The translations under genes were made by a program, and so were the position numbers. A stretch of DNA of 64,000 nucleotides. Source: Paenibacillus tyrphae. GTDB lineage: Bacteria; Bacillota; Bacilli; Paenibacillales; NBRC-103111. Position 1 is the stretch's first letter; every line of letters starts with the position of its first letter. Shown piece after piece: positions 1 through 8,777 of this stretch. The notes beneath the pieces were generated by a model. The model searched no databases, was not told where the DNA came from, and saw nothing but the letters and a program-made list of their open reading frames with translations. Location: positions 62,001 through 126,000 of the forward strand of contig NZ_JNVM01000005.1 of NCBI RefSeq assembly GCF_000722545.1. The letters are read 5' to 3'.

Positions 1-638
1 CGGAACAGCACCCAGCGGTCCGCATCGAACACTTCCTCCAGGTGGTGGGTGATGTAGATCAGCGTAAACGGATGCTCGCGACGAACCTCGTGCAGCGTCT
101 CCACGAACTGCTTCCGGGAGACGGGGTCCAGCATCGAGGTCGCTTCGTCGAGAATCAGGCAGCGGGGGGCGAGCGCCAGCACGGAAGCCAGCGCCAGCTT
201 CTGCTTCTCTCCGCCGGACAGCTGCGTCACGAGGCGGTCTTCGTCGGCATCGAGCCGGACCGCGTTCAGCGCCCAGCGAATCCGGCGCTGCATGTCCTCT
301 TGCGGCCAGCCGATGTTCGACAGCCCGAAAGCGATGTCCTCGCCTACCGTTAGGCCGACCTGCTGGTTTTCCGGGTTTTGAAATACGATTTGGACGCGCC
401 TGCGGATGGAAGGGACCGCATGGGGATCGGCGGTATCGTCGCCCTCGACAAGGATCGAGCCTTCCGTCGGCAGCTCGATGCCGTTCAGCAGCTTCGTTAG
501 CGACGATTTGCCGGAGCCGTTCGGGCCGAGGAAAGCGACGAATTCGCCAGGCTCAAGCTCCAGGCTGACATCGCGAAGCGCCCAAACCGGAGCGTCGCCG
601 CCGGTATAAGAAAACGATACGTTTCGAATTGAGATCAT
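1..638 (-). CDS. ECF transporter ATP-binding protein (EcfA-type), 3' end outside window
   Basis: ATPase of an energy-coupling factor importer; it powers uptake through a membrane T component and a substrate-binding S component. Reading the minus strand from an ATG at 638 gives at least 212 residues with Walker A GPNGSGKS (residues 38-45), Q-loop FQNPENQ near 87, signature LSGGEKQ (140-146), Walker B CLILDE (160-165) and an H-loop histidine in YITHH. The FQNPENQ stretch is typical of the cobalt/ECF ATPase subfamily. The gene starts 9 bases after the stop of the TudS-like gene, so it is the third gene of a minus-strand operon. The stop codon and probably ecfT lie beyond base 1. Family assignment is secure; the substrate is unknown. 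Confidence 0.93.
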   Translation of the reverse strand, partial: MISIRNVSFSYTGGDAPVWALRDVSLELEPGEFVAFLGPNGSGKSSLTKLLNGIELPTEGSILVEGDDTADPHAVPSIRRRVQIVFQNPENQQVGLTVGEDIAFGLSNIGWPQEDMQRRIRWALNAVRLDADEDRLVTQLSGGEKQKLALASVLALAPRCLILDEATSMLDPVSRKQFVETLHEVRREHPFTLIYITHHLEEVFDADRWVLF

Positions 639-647
639 AAGTCGTAG

Positions 648-1142
648 TCACTGCCTTTCCGAAGTGGCGACCGGGCCGTAGACACTTTTTGCATCAGCGG
701 GATCGAACAAGCCGTCCTCCGTATTCGGAATTTGCCAGAAGAAGTCGATATGCACGCCTTTTTCCGCCGCTAGCGCCAAAAAGTCCTGCATGAAGACGCC
801 TTTCCCCGGATCGCAGGAGGGGCTTCCGCTAATGCCGAGCCCGCCTGCAATCGTGTAGCCATGATCCTGATACACCTTCAACTGCTCGACGAACGGCAGC
901 AGAATGTTCCGGTTGTGGGCGTGAAACTCCGGCGTGTCGTACTCCTCGACCGTCATCGGGGGCCGCTCCGGCCCGAGAAACGTGAACTCGGGGCAGGGCA
1001 GCTGGACGATGCCGTATCCTTGTTCATTCGCCCAATCGACCGCCGATTTCATCACGCCCGGACTCCGGGCTTCCTCGGCGACGACGGCATTCTGATTCAG
1101 CACGCAATGGGATGCGACGATGATTTTTTTACTGCGCTGCAT
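648..1142 (-). CDS. TudS-related putative desulfidase (DUF523-like; CD3072 family)
   Basis: A 164-residue cytosolic protein. It has three isolated cysteines in the pattern of the TudS/DUF523 family: C13 in ASHCVLNQN, C50 in QLPCPEF and C110 in GSPSCDPGKG. In characterised TudS (thiouracil desulfidase) three cysteines hold a [4Fe-4S] cluster that removes sulfur from thiolated nucleobases; that role is family knowledge and is not shown here. The start overlaps the end of the ECF S-component gene by 14 bases and the ECF ATPase gene follows 9 bases after the stop, so the enzyme is embedded inside a transporter operon. This suggests the imported compound carries sulfur, or that the enzyme processes the import. 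Family call is good, substrate unknown. Confidence 0.82.
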   Translation of the reverse strand: MQRSKKIIVASHCVLNQNAVVAEEARSPGVMKSAVDWANEQGYGIVQLPCPEFTFLGPERPPMTVEEYDTPEFHAHNRNILLPFVEQLKVYQDHGYTIAGGLGISGSPSCDPGKGVFMQDFLALAAEKGVHIDFFWQIPNTEDGLFDPADAKSVYGPVATSERQ

Positions 1143-1716
1143 GGGGAGCCCCCTTCGATCCGCGTTTGGCCGGCCGCTTGAGGAGCGACTGCGGAATGCC
1201 TTTGATCACGTAGTAGACGAGCAGGGCCGACAAGATTTTGTCGATTAAATTTTCTGCCAGACGGGGCAGAAACGCGGATGCGAACAAGCTGCTGCCGGCT
1301 TGCTTCAGCCACAGCACCGCAATATCCTGTACGCCGCCCGTCAATCCGCCGAATACGCCGATCGCGATGACCGTTCCGATGGCGGGGCAGACGATGCCCA
1401 GCAGGAGGCCCGAGACGAGCGCCGACCGCAGCGTATATCCGTATTTCCGTGCGGTGTAGCCGACGATCAGGCCGACGGTGGCGTTCACAAGCGCAAAAGG
1501 AATCGACGAATAGCCGGACGTCACGCCCAGGACCAGATTGGTCAGGATGCCGACGAGCGCACCCCAGAACGGGCCATAGACGGCGGCGATAAAGATCGTG
1601 CCGATGACGTCGAGGAACAGGAACGGAATTTTCAAGCTTCCGACGACCGTTCCCGCAATGACATTGATCGCAACGGCCAAAGCGCCGAGCGTGATGATTA
1701 ACGTTTTTTGATTCAT
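1129..1716 (-). CDS. ECF transporter S component (CD3073-like)
   Basis: Small multi-spanning membrane protein, about 195 residues, which would bind the substrate of the ECF importer. Hydrophobic segments cover most of the protein, with the conserved-looking AAVYGPFWGALVGILTN region near the N-terminal third that is typical of S components. An ATG exists upstream at 1740, but the ATG at 1716 is preferred because a GGAGG lies 9 bases upstream (1726-1730). It is the first gene of the operon with the TudS-like desulfidase and the ATPase, and a sigma-A-type promoter lies about 230 bases upstream. Fold assignment is fairly sure; the substrate is not deducible from sequence. Confidence 0.85.
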   Translation of the reverse strand: MNQKTLIITLGALAVAINVIAGTVVGSLKIPFLFLDVIGTIFIAAVYGPFWGALVGILTNLVLGVTSGYSSIPFALVNATVGLIVGYTARKYGYTLRSALVSGLLLGIVCPAIGTVIAIGVFGGLTGGVQDIAVLWLKQAGSSLFASAFLPRLAENLIDKILSALLVYYVIKGIPQSLLKRPAKRGSKGAPHAAQ

Positions 1717-1914
1717 GCCGAACGACCTCCAAGGATTCATAAAATAAATACCGGACTTTCTTCGATCCGTCTTCGATCAGAAGGTCTTGCTTTATTAAAG
1801 AATCCGATTCCCCCTTTGTACATAACGAGAAACGCATGGGAGCGCGGGCTTGAAGCGAAAAGGACTTCCGGCTGCGGCTCTGACGCATATTCTACAGACG
1901 AGTTGAATTGCTTA

Positions 1915-1942
1915 AAACCAAGTAAGTTTATCCACTTAGTTT
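1915..1942. promoter_or_regulatory. Imperfect palindrome at the ECF operon transcription start
   Basis: A 28-bp imperfect inverted repeat, with arms AAACCAAGTAAGT and ACTTAGTTT, starts just downstream of the -10 box. Its position over the expected transcription start suits a repressor operator. The regulator is unknown and the assignment is inference. Confidence 0.4.
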
Positions 1943-1948
1943 AGTATC

Positions 1949-1976
1949 ATTGTAGTGCTTTTTGTTTGGTTGTCAA
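1949..1976 (-). promoter_or_regulatory. Sigma-A-type promoter of the ECF/TudS operon
   Basis: On the minus strand TTGACA (1976-1971) is followed after 16 bases by TACAAT (1954-1949). The consensus -35 and near-consensus -10 are seen directly. It leaves a leader of about 220 bases before the S-component start. Confidence 0.7.
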
Positions 1977-2160
1977 TGATGATAATTGGATGCAGTTGAA
2001 GAAAGTGGGACTTTGACTTTGCCCGCTGCCCGGGGCCGTTATTATCTATATTCCGCCGGCGGACAATTATCCTAAACCAAACCTTCCCTTGACCGGCCTG
2101 GCTTCCGAGGATACCCTATTCAAGTACGTTTATTTATTTTCTGCAATCAAGGAGTGCTCC

Positions 2161-3441
2161 ATGCGATTTCGGGATTTTCATCCAAACGTTAAACTTCGTA
2201 TTATGATGAGCTTTTTGACCGGGGCACTCGGCAGCATGGTCGTGCCGTTCATGTCCGTTTATTTTGCCAAAACGCTCGGGGCGACGGCCGCAGGTTTCGT
2301 GGCGATTTTCAATATCGTGGTGGGGCTCGTCTTCGCCACGCTGGGCGGCTATTATGCGGACCGGGTTGGACGCAAGCGCATGATGCTGATCTCCGAAGCG
2401 GCGATCGCCGCGGCTTATCTGGTCATGGCTGCCGTCAACTCGCCCTGGTGCCAATCGCCGGTCGCGACGCTCGTCATGACGGTTGTCGTCAGCGCGAGCT
2501 GGGGACTGCACAAGCCCGCCATCGAGGCGATGCTGATCGATGTGACGGAGCCGCATGCCCGCCAGGCGATGTACCGGATTTCATATTGGACCAACAATCT
2601 GTCTGTTGCCGCTGCCGGAATGATCGGAGCGATTCTGTTCGCCGATTACTTGTTCGAGCTGTTCCTCGCCGTTGGGCTCATGACGTTTGTTTCCTTCGCC
2701 GTCACCTGGGTCTTCATCACCGAAGCCTGGAAACGGCCCGAAGGCGGCCCAACCGGGGCGGCGGAGCCGAAGAAAGGCAAGCTGTGGGCCAACTACCGGC
2801 AGGTGCTGCGCGATAAAGTGTTTATGGTGTATGTCGGCGCCTTTATGCTTCTCTACTCCGTGGAGATTAATCTGGTCGACTATATCGCGATTCGTCTGGA
2901 GAAAGAAATGCGGTTGACGCCGTGGCTGCCATGGACGGACTGGCAGATTGACGGTATGGAAATGCTGGGGGTGCTGCGGACCGAGAATACGCTGCTTGTC
3001 GTTCTGCTGTCGCTTGTGATCGCAGCGCTGATCAAGCACCGCTCGGATTCGCGGATCATGTACGCGGGGCTTGCGCTCAACATCGCCGGATACAGCTTTC
3101 TCGCGTACAGCAACCAGCCGGCGCTGCTCGTGCTGATGATGTTCGTCGCGACGGTCGGCGAGCTGATTTACGTTCCGCTCAGCCAGGCATTTCTGGTGAA
3201 CATCGTGCCGGATCACGCGCGCAGCTCTTATATGGCGATTAACGGCATGGGGTTCCGGGGAGGCATGATCCTGGGTGGAGTCAACATCATACTCGGCGGC
3301 GTGCTGCCGGGCTGGGGGATGGCGGTCGTAATTTTCATGACCGGGGTGGCTGGGCTGCTGATGCTCCGTTCCGTGATGCCGGTGCTGAATCAAGGGAGTT
3401 CCTCATCGAACGGCAGCAGCGCCGTGCACCTGTCGAACTGA
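2161..3441 (+). CDS. MFS transporter
   Basis: Major facilitator superfamily membrane protein of 426 residues with about 12 hydrophobic segments. The loop between helices 2 and 3 carries the MFS signature GYYADRVGRKRMM. The reading frame is open from 2089, but the ATG at 2161 has AAGGAG at proper spacing and begins right before the first hydrophobic segment, so it is preferred. The long charged central loop (RPEGGPTGAAEPKKGK) separates the two six-helix halves. It most resembles drug/metabolite exporters of the MdtH/YttB type, but no substrate can be assigned. It is divergent from the ECF operon and separated from the AraC gene by about 220 bases. Confidence 0.88.
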   Translation: MRFRDFHPNVKLRIMMSFLTGALGSMVVPFMSVYFAKTLGATAAGFVAIFNIVVGLVFATLGGYYADRVGRKRMMLISEAAIAAAYLVMAAVNSPWCQSPVATLVMTVVVSASWGLHKPAIEAMLIDVTEPHARQAMYRISYWTNNLSVAAAGMIGAILFADYLFELFLAVGLMTFVSFAVTWVFITEAWKRPEGGPTGAAEPKKGKLWANYRQVLRDKVFMVYVGAFMLLYSVEINLVDYIAIRLEKEMRLTPWLPWTDWQIDGMEMLGVLRTENTLLVVLLSLVIAALIKHRSDSRIMYAGLALNIAGYSFLAYSNQPALLVLMMFVATVGELIYVPLSQAFLVNIVPDHARSSYMAINGMGFRGGMILGGVNIILGGVLPGWGMAVVIFMTGVAGLLMLRSVMPVLNQGSSSSNGSSAVHLSN

Positions 3442-3665
3442 TTATGATTCAAGCGGCTGCTGCATATCCTGTTTAGGGAAAGCCGCTCGGATCCCCGGCC
3501 GCACAGGGCATGTTTACAATTGGAAAAAATAGATGCCAAGTGCCAATTTATAGTCTAGAATATAGGGTGAGAAAAAGCCGCTCACCCGCGATCGTTTAAT
3601 GAACCTCCGGGAGCATTGCTTGAGTCGCGGCGAATCATGACCAAGAATTCGTCCCGGAGGGGATT

Positions 3666-5915
3666 ATGAAAAAAACATGGTTTTACCGCTTGCTGTTCTC
3701 CTATTTTCCGATCTTTTTCAGCTTGACTTCCGTTTTAATTCTGCTCGCCTTTTTGTTCGTTAGCGACCTCTCCCGAAAAGAAACGATGAACGCAAACCAG
3801 ATGTATGTGAGACATGTGATTCAGATGATCGACCACTCGCTGCGCGAAACGGACGGCATGCTGATCCATGAAATCGAGACGAACGACAAGCTCCGCACGT
3901 TTTTTCAAAGGAACGCCGGTTCGCAAAATTATTTCTCCACGTATGAGGTTTCCAAAAAAATAAACGAGCTCGTCACGTTTAACAGCTTTATCGACTCCGT
4001 CTATTTGTACCGTTTCTCGGACGGCATGGTAATCAGTCCCGCCGTGTTCGCTCCGCTCGAAAAATTCGGAGACCGGACCTTCCTGACCGGACATCTGGAT
4101 TCGCGCATCCCCTATACGTTATCCGAGCGAAGAACCTATTCGGACGCCCCCGATCCGGAGAATCGGCCGCCCGCGTCGGTCATTTCCATCGTAAGAAGAT
4201 ATCCGCTGCTGACCGGGGAGCAGGGCGTCGTCGTCATTAACATCGCCGTGCGGGAAATTCAAAAAATGCTTGCCAGCATGTCGAGCTCCCAGGTCAGCTT
4301 TGTGGAAATTAAAGACCGGAACGGCAATCTCATCACCGATCCGCTTCCCGAGAATAACGGCAAGGAAGGGACTGTGCTGTCTCGCTTCGTATCCGATTAT
4401 ACGGGATGGTCGTACGAAGGCGGGGTATATGACAACCACTTGTTCCGCTATGCTTCGGTATTCTCGTATCTTTGGATTGTTTCGGGCTTCGTTGTTGTGG
4501 CGGCAGGTACCGTCTGGATGGCTTACGTGACAAGGCGGAATTACAAGCCGATCGAATCGATCATCTCGCGGATCAATGTGTACTCCATGCACAAGAGCAG
4601 CAAGCTGACGAAGAAAGCGAAGGACGAGTTCAACTTTATCGAGCAAGCGCTGGATAATTTGATCGAGAAATCGAATACGTACCAGAAGCTGCACGAAGAG
4701 GACGTAATTTACCGGCGGCGGCATTTTTTCCTGCAGCTGCTGGAAGGCCGGCGGCCTGCGAACCCGCGGGATTGGGCGACAGAGCTGGAGCTGTTCTGGA
4801 CGCGGTCCCCTGGGGAAAGCATCGGCCTGGCCGTATTTGAAATTGACAAATATTCCGCGATGAAGGAACGATACTCTGTACGGGACCAATACTTATTGAA
4901 GTTCGTTCTGAACAGCGTGGTCAAAGAAATTGCCGAGCCGCTGCCGGTCACGGTATGGTCGGAGTGGACGGCGGATCACCGGCTGACGGCGCTGTTTCAA
5001 ATGGCGGACGCGCAGAACGGAGACGAACAGCTTATCGCTTCGCTCGCCGAAAGCGCGAGGGCATGGGCGGAAAAAAATTTGGACTTTACCGTCACCGTCG
5101 GCGTCGGGCCGTGCATGGCGCAGGTGGACGATATTCCGCATTCGTATGCCGGTGCTTTGGCGGCGCTGGCCTATAAATCCAGCCTCGGCTTGAACCTTGT
5201 CATTCCCCACAACGAAAGGGGACTGAAGCTGCAGGGGGAGCCGTACCGGCATTTGCAGCTGATCCGCTCTCTGGCGCAAGCTTTCCGGACCGGGGGAGAG
5301 GATTGGCGGCCGATCTACAGCCAGATTTTTTCGGAGGTCAAGGATGCGCTTTTCTCCCGGGAAGAGCATGTCAATCTGATGAATTACTTCATCTACCATT
5401 TGTATCGCGAGATGATGGAGTTTCCGCCGAATGTCCGGGAGATCTGGAAAATGGAGACGCTGCCGCGGCTCAACCGGGTGCTGCATACGTTCGACCTGGT
5501 CGACGAGGTGGAGACCCAATTTCTCGATATCTTAACGGACACCGAAAAGAAAATCCGGCTTCTTCAGGAGAGCCGCAGCAAATATACCGTCATTCGGGAA
5601 GTGAGAAGCTATATCGAGCGGGAATATGCCAACCCGGATTTGTCCCTCAATCTGCTCTGTGAGGAATTCGGCTTGAACGGCAAATATTTAAGCCGCCTGT
5701 TCAAGGAAGCATTCGGGGTAAAGCTGGTGGATTACTTGGTCGGCGTCAAGGTCGAAAAAAGCAAAGAGCTGCTGGAAAATACGCAGCTGTCTTTGCAGCA
5801 AATTTCCAGTGCGGTCGGATACATGCACGTCATCTCGTTTATCCGCGCGTTCAAAAAAGTGGAGGGGACCACCCCCGGCGAATACAGGAAAAAACACGGA
5901 AAAAGCCTTTCGTGA
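3666..5915 (+). CDS. Membrane-anchored AraC-family sensor-regulator
   Basis: One-component regulator of 749 residues. A transmembrane segment near residues 9-31 and a second near 267-290 enclose an extracytoplasmic sensor of about 235 residues. The cytoplasmic part has a helical linker, then a region resembling a degenerate nucleotidyl-cyclase fold (about 375-520, with FEIDKYSAMKERYS and VTVGVGPC), and ends in a double helix-turn-helix of the AraC/XylS type (about 648-745, including LLCEEFGLNGKYLSRLFKE and the closing TTPGEYR). Proteins of this build control adjacent carbohydrate ABC transporters in Paenibacillus. The next gene is such a binding lipoprotein, so regulation of the 6099-18675 block is the likely role. 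The SD is GGAGG just upstream of the ATG. Confidence 0.9.
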   Translation: MKKTWFYRLLFSYFPIFFSLTSVLILLAFLFVSDLSRKETMNANQMYVRHVIQMIDHSLRETDGMLIHEIETNDKLRTFFQRNAGSQNYFSTYEVSKKINELVTFNSFIDSVYLYRFSDGMVISPAVFAPLEKFGDRTFLTGHLDSRIPYTLSERRTYSDAPDPENRPPASVISIVRRYPLLTGEQGVVVINIAVREIQKMLASMSSSQVSFVEIKDRNGNLITDPLPENNGKEGTVLSRFVSDYTGWSYEGGVYDNHLFRYASVFSYLWIVSGFVVVAAGTVWMAYVTRRNYKPIESIISRINVYSMHKSSKLTKKAKDEFNFIEQALDNLIEKSNTYQKLHEEDVIYRRRHFFLQLLEGRRPANPRDWATELELFWTRSPGESIGLAVFEIDKYSAMKERYSVRDQYLLKFVLNSVVKEIAEPLPVTVWSEWTADHRLTALFQMADAQNGDEQLIASLAESARAWAEKNLDFTVTVGVGPCMAQVDDIPHSYAGALAALAYKSSLGLNLVIPHNERGLKLQGEPYRHLQLIRSLAQAFRTGGEDWRPIYSQIFSEVKDALFSREEHVNLMNYFIYHLYREMMEFPPNVREIWKMETLPRLNRVLHTFDLVDEVETQFLDILTDTEKKIRLLQESRSKYTVIREVRSYIEREYANPDLSLNLLCEEFGLNGKYLSRLFKEAFGVKLVDYLVGVKVEKSKELLENTQLSLQQISSAVGYMHVISFIRAFKKVEGTTPGEYRKKHGKSLS

Positions 5916-5935
5916 CGGAAGGCTTTTTCCGTTTG
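5897..5935 (+). terminator. Intrinsic terminator overlapping the AraC stop codon
   Basis: CGGAAAAAGCCTT (5897-5909) pairs with AAGGCTTTTTCCG (5919-5931). The hairpin contains the TGA stop at 5913-5915 in its loop, so the coding end doubles as terminator. This would separate the regulator from the transporter genes. Confidence 0.75.
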
Positions 5936-6098
5936 GCATATTGTGCGAAATAGGCTTATCGCTCCTTTTTCCTTTAGGCTAACGGGGTGAATCTTGTAGA
6001 TTGATTTTCCAGTTCGGATAGCGCTACATTGAGCATACATTCCCCGCGGCTTCACTGGGAGGAATGCAAGTACATTAAGGCAGAGAGGAAGTCGATCG

Positions 6099-7775
6099 AT
6101 GAACAAAAAGGGGCGGAATCGAGGGGTTGTGTTAAGCGTGGCCACCGTACTAGCGGCGGGAGCGCTGGCAGCCGGATGCAACAACCATGATGCGTCTGAG
6201 AAGAAAGGGGCCGAGGCCAATCAGACGGAACCCAAGAGAGGCAGCATTACGGTTTCCATTTACGACCGGAATAACATTCCGCCGGAGGAAGGGAATTGGG
6301 ACAAAAATCGCTGGACCGAATGGGTCAACAAGCACGGGCCGGTCGATGTCAAGTATGTTCCGGTTCCGCGCTGGGAATCTTTGCAGAAATTCAATGCTTT
6401 GTTCGCAAGCGCCGCCGCTCCGGATTTAATTCTGGAGTATGATACGAATTACCGGAACCAGTGGTACGCCCAAAAGCTGCTGATGCCCTTGGACGAACTG
6501 ATCGACAAGCACAGCACGATTTACAAGGAGCTGATGAGCAAGGTTCCGCTGCTCAAGAAGCTGGGCACCAAGGACGACGGGAAGCTGTATGAAATCGGCA
6601 GAGTCACTCCCCTGACGACGAACCACGCGGTTTATATTCGCGAGGACTGGCTGCAAAAGCTAAAGCTGGAAGCGCCCAAAACAACGGAGGAGCTACTGCA
6701 GGTCGCCAAAGCTTTCGCCAATCGTGATCCCGACGGCAACGGAAAAAAGGATACGTTTGGCGTCAACTTAAGTGGAAACGGTTTCACGATTGTGAATCAC
6801 ATGTTCGGCCACGGTCTGAACGATTGGGACGTCCGGGGCGATCGCGTTGTGCATGAATGGGATCGTCTGAAGGCGTCCGTTGCGTTCCAGAAAGCGTTGT
6901 TCGATGCAGGTCTGGTCGACAAAGACTTCCTGACGGATAAAAACGGGGAAAAGGCGAAGCAGGATTTTCTGAGCGGCAAATTGGGCATGTATTTGCATCA
7001 GGGCCTCAGCAGCAGCGATTACGACACGTTCAAGAAAAACAATCCGGACGGGAATATCGCCATTCTGCCGCTTCCGAAGAGCGAGTTCGGCCAGTTTAGC
7101 CCGGTCCTGGGGGCACCGGTGCAAATGGTCGCGGCCGTGAACGCCAAAGCGGCGGACCCGAAGGCCGTCATCCAGTATATCGATTTCATGGTTAAGCCGG
7201 AGAACGCTATCGTCATCAAGAACGGCATCGAAGGGGTGCATTGGCGCAAAGGAAGCAACGGCTGCCCGCAAAAAATCGATCCGGAAAAAAACAAAAAGGA
7301 AGTCTATACCGCCGATCTGAACATGCTGACCTCGGAGGTGCTGTTCGGCAAATGCGCCTTTGGGGATTCCATGGAAAACCCGTCGGCAACCGATAAGGCG
7401 CTCAGCGATTTGAACAGCCAGGCGAAGAAGGCCTATATCAGCAAGGAGCGTCCGGTCCCGTCCTTAAATGCGACGGCCATGCCGCTGCTTCCCGACGCGC
7501 TATCTATCGTCGTTAAAAATGTAGAGAAGCAGACCGGAACCGGCGTCGTCCGCGGCGACATTTGGATGAAGGCGATCGTGAATGGTCCCGGCTTTACGGC
7601 GGATCAGGCGCTTAGCGAAGCGAAGGCCGTTTGGGAGCAGGCCGGAGGGGCGAAAGTGGACGAATTTTATGCGAAATGGTACTCGGATAACAAGAATGCG
7701 CTGTTCCTCCTGGACGATTTGTACGCCTTCGACGAGCAGATTCAGCAGTTTAACCGGGGAAGAACAGAACCGTGA
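6099..7775 (+). CDS. Extracellular solute-binding lipoprotein (LplA-like), copy 1
   Basis: Substrate-binding protein of a carbohydrate ABC importer, 558 residues. The N-terminus is a lipoprotein signal with the lipidated cysteine at residue 27 (LAAGC context). Further in are typical family stretches such as ASAAAPDLILEYD and REDWLQKL, and a calcium-loop-like DPDGNGKKDTF. The last four bases overlap the GTG start of the permease gene, so translation is probably coupled. A closely related paralogue lies downstream of the permeases at 9756. No ATPase gene is present, as usual for LplABC-type systems that use a shared MsmK-like ATPase. The ligand is unknown; an oligosaccharide is the family expectation. 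Confidence 0.92.
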   Translation: MNKKGRNRGVVLSVATVLAAGALAAGCNNHDASEKKGAEANQTEPKRGSITVSIYDRNNIPPEEGNWDKNRWTEWVNKHGPVDVKYVPVPRWESLQKFNALFASAAAPDLILEYDTNYRNQWYAQKLLMPLDELIDKHSTIYKELMSKVPLLKKLGTKDDGKLYEIGRVTPLTTNHAVYIREDWLQKLKLEAPKTTEELLQVAKAFANRDPDGNGKKDTFGVNLSGNGFTIVNHMFGHGLNDWDVRGDRVVHEWDRLKASVAFQKALFDAGLVDKDFLTDKNGEKAKQDFLSGKLGMYLHQGLSSSDYDTFKKNNPDGNIAILPLPKSEFGQFSPVLGAPVQMVAAVNAKAADPKAVIQYIDFMVKPENAIVIKNGIEGVHWRKGSNGCPQKIDPEKNKKEVYTADLNMLTSEVLFGKCAFGDSMENPSATDKALSDLNSQAKKAYISKERPVPSLNATAMPLLPDALSIVVKNVEKQTGTGVVRGDIWMKAIVNGPGFTADQALSEAKAVWEQAGGAKVDEFYAKWYSDNKNALFLLDDLYAFDEQIQQFNRGRTEP

Positions 7776-8758
7776 AAGCGTGGAAAGGGGATGATCCTAT
7801 CCAAAAGCAGACGCTGTTGTATCCGATGAAGCCTTCCGAAGCTCATACTTCCGTCCGCAGACTCCAAAGAAAAAGGCTGAAGCAAAATGTGCCGTTAATT
7901 TTGATGTTTATTCCGGTCATCGCCTTTTTTGTGGCCTTCCGGTATATTCCGATTCTCGGCAATGTGATCGCTTTTAAGCAGTATAACCTGATGCAGGGCA
8001 TCTGGGGGAGCCCATGGATCGGTCTGGACAATTTCAAGATCATATTCAGCAACCCCCAGACGCTTCAGATCGTGAAAAACACCTTTCTGCTGAGCTTCTT
8101 CGGCATTGTGATCGGGTTTCCGTTCCCGATTCTGGTCGCGGTCATGCTGAACGAAGTGCGCAGGATGTGGTGGAAAAAGACGGTGCAGACGCTTTTGTAT
8201 TTGCCGCACTTTTTCTCCTGGGTCATTATCGGGGGGATCGTCGTTACGCTGTTCGGGTCTCAGGCCGGCGTCGTGAATGCACTGCTGGAGCAATGGACGG
8301 GCGCGAAGTATCCGTTTCTGTACCAGGCCGGCTCCTGGCTGACGATCTTTTTCGGCTCAAGCGTTTGGAAGGAAGCCGGCTTCGGGGCCATTATTTATTT
8401 GGCCGCGATGAGCTCGATCGATCCGCATTTGTACGAAGCGGCGAGCATGGACGGGGCTTCGAAGCTAAGACAGATCTGGCACATCACCCTACCCGGCATT
8501 GTTCCGACGGCGACCATCATGCTGATCCTTTCGATGGGGCGCGTCATGGATGTCGGCTTCGATCCGATCTACAACCTGCAGAACGCCGTCGTGTCGGACG
8601 TATCGAACGTCATCAGCACGTACATTTACACGATCGGGATCCAAAACGGGCTTTACAGCTTGACGACGTCCATGGGACTGTTCGAATCCGTGATCGGGCT
8701 CATTTTGGTCGTCGGCGCAAACCGGATCGCCAGAAGATTCAACCAATCGTTATGGTGA
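7772..8758 (+). CDS. Carbohydrate ABC transporter permease (LplB-like)
   Basis: Inner-membrane permease of 328 residues with about six membrane spans and the cytoplasmic EAA loop (EAASMDGASKLRQIWHI) that docks the ATPase. The start is a GTG that overlaps the upstream stop by four bases (GTGA), with GGGGAAG about 9 bases upstream. An ATG at 7826 is possible but lacks as good a site. It pairs with the second permease at 8778 and with the two flanking binding proteins. Confidence 0.93.
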   Translation: MKAWKGDDPIQKQTLLYPMKPSEAHTSVRRLQRKRLKQNVPLILMFIPVIAFFVAFRYIPILGNVIAFKQYNLMQGIWGSPWIGLDNFKIIFSNPQTLQIVKNTFLLSFFGIVIGFPFPILVAVMLNEVRRMWWKKTVQTLLYLPHFFSWVIIGGIVVTLFGSQAGVVNALLEQWTGAKYPFLYQAGSWLTIFFGSSVWKEAGFGAIIYLAAMSSIDPHLYEAASMDGASKLRQIWHITLPGIVPTATIMLILSMGRVMDVGFDPIYNLQNAVVSDVSNVISTYIYTIGIQNGLYSLTTSMGLFESVIGLILVVGANRIARRFNQSLW

Positions 8759-8777
8759 ACGAACAAGGAGGGCGACG

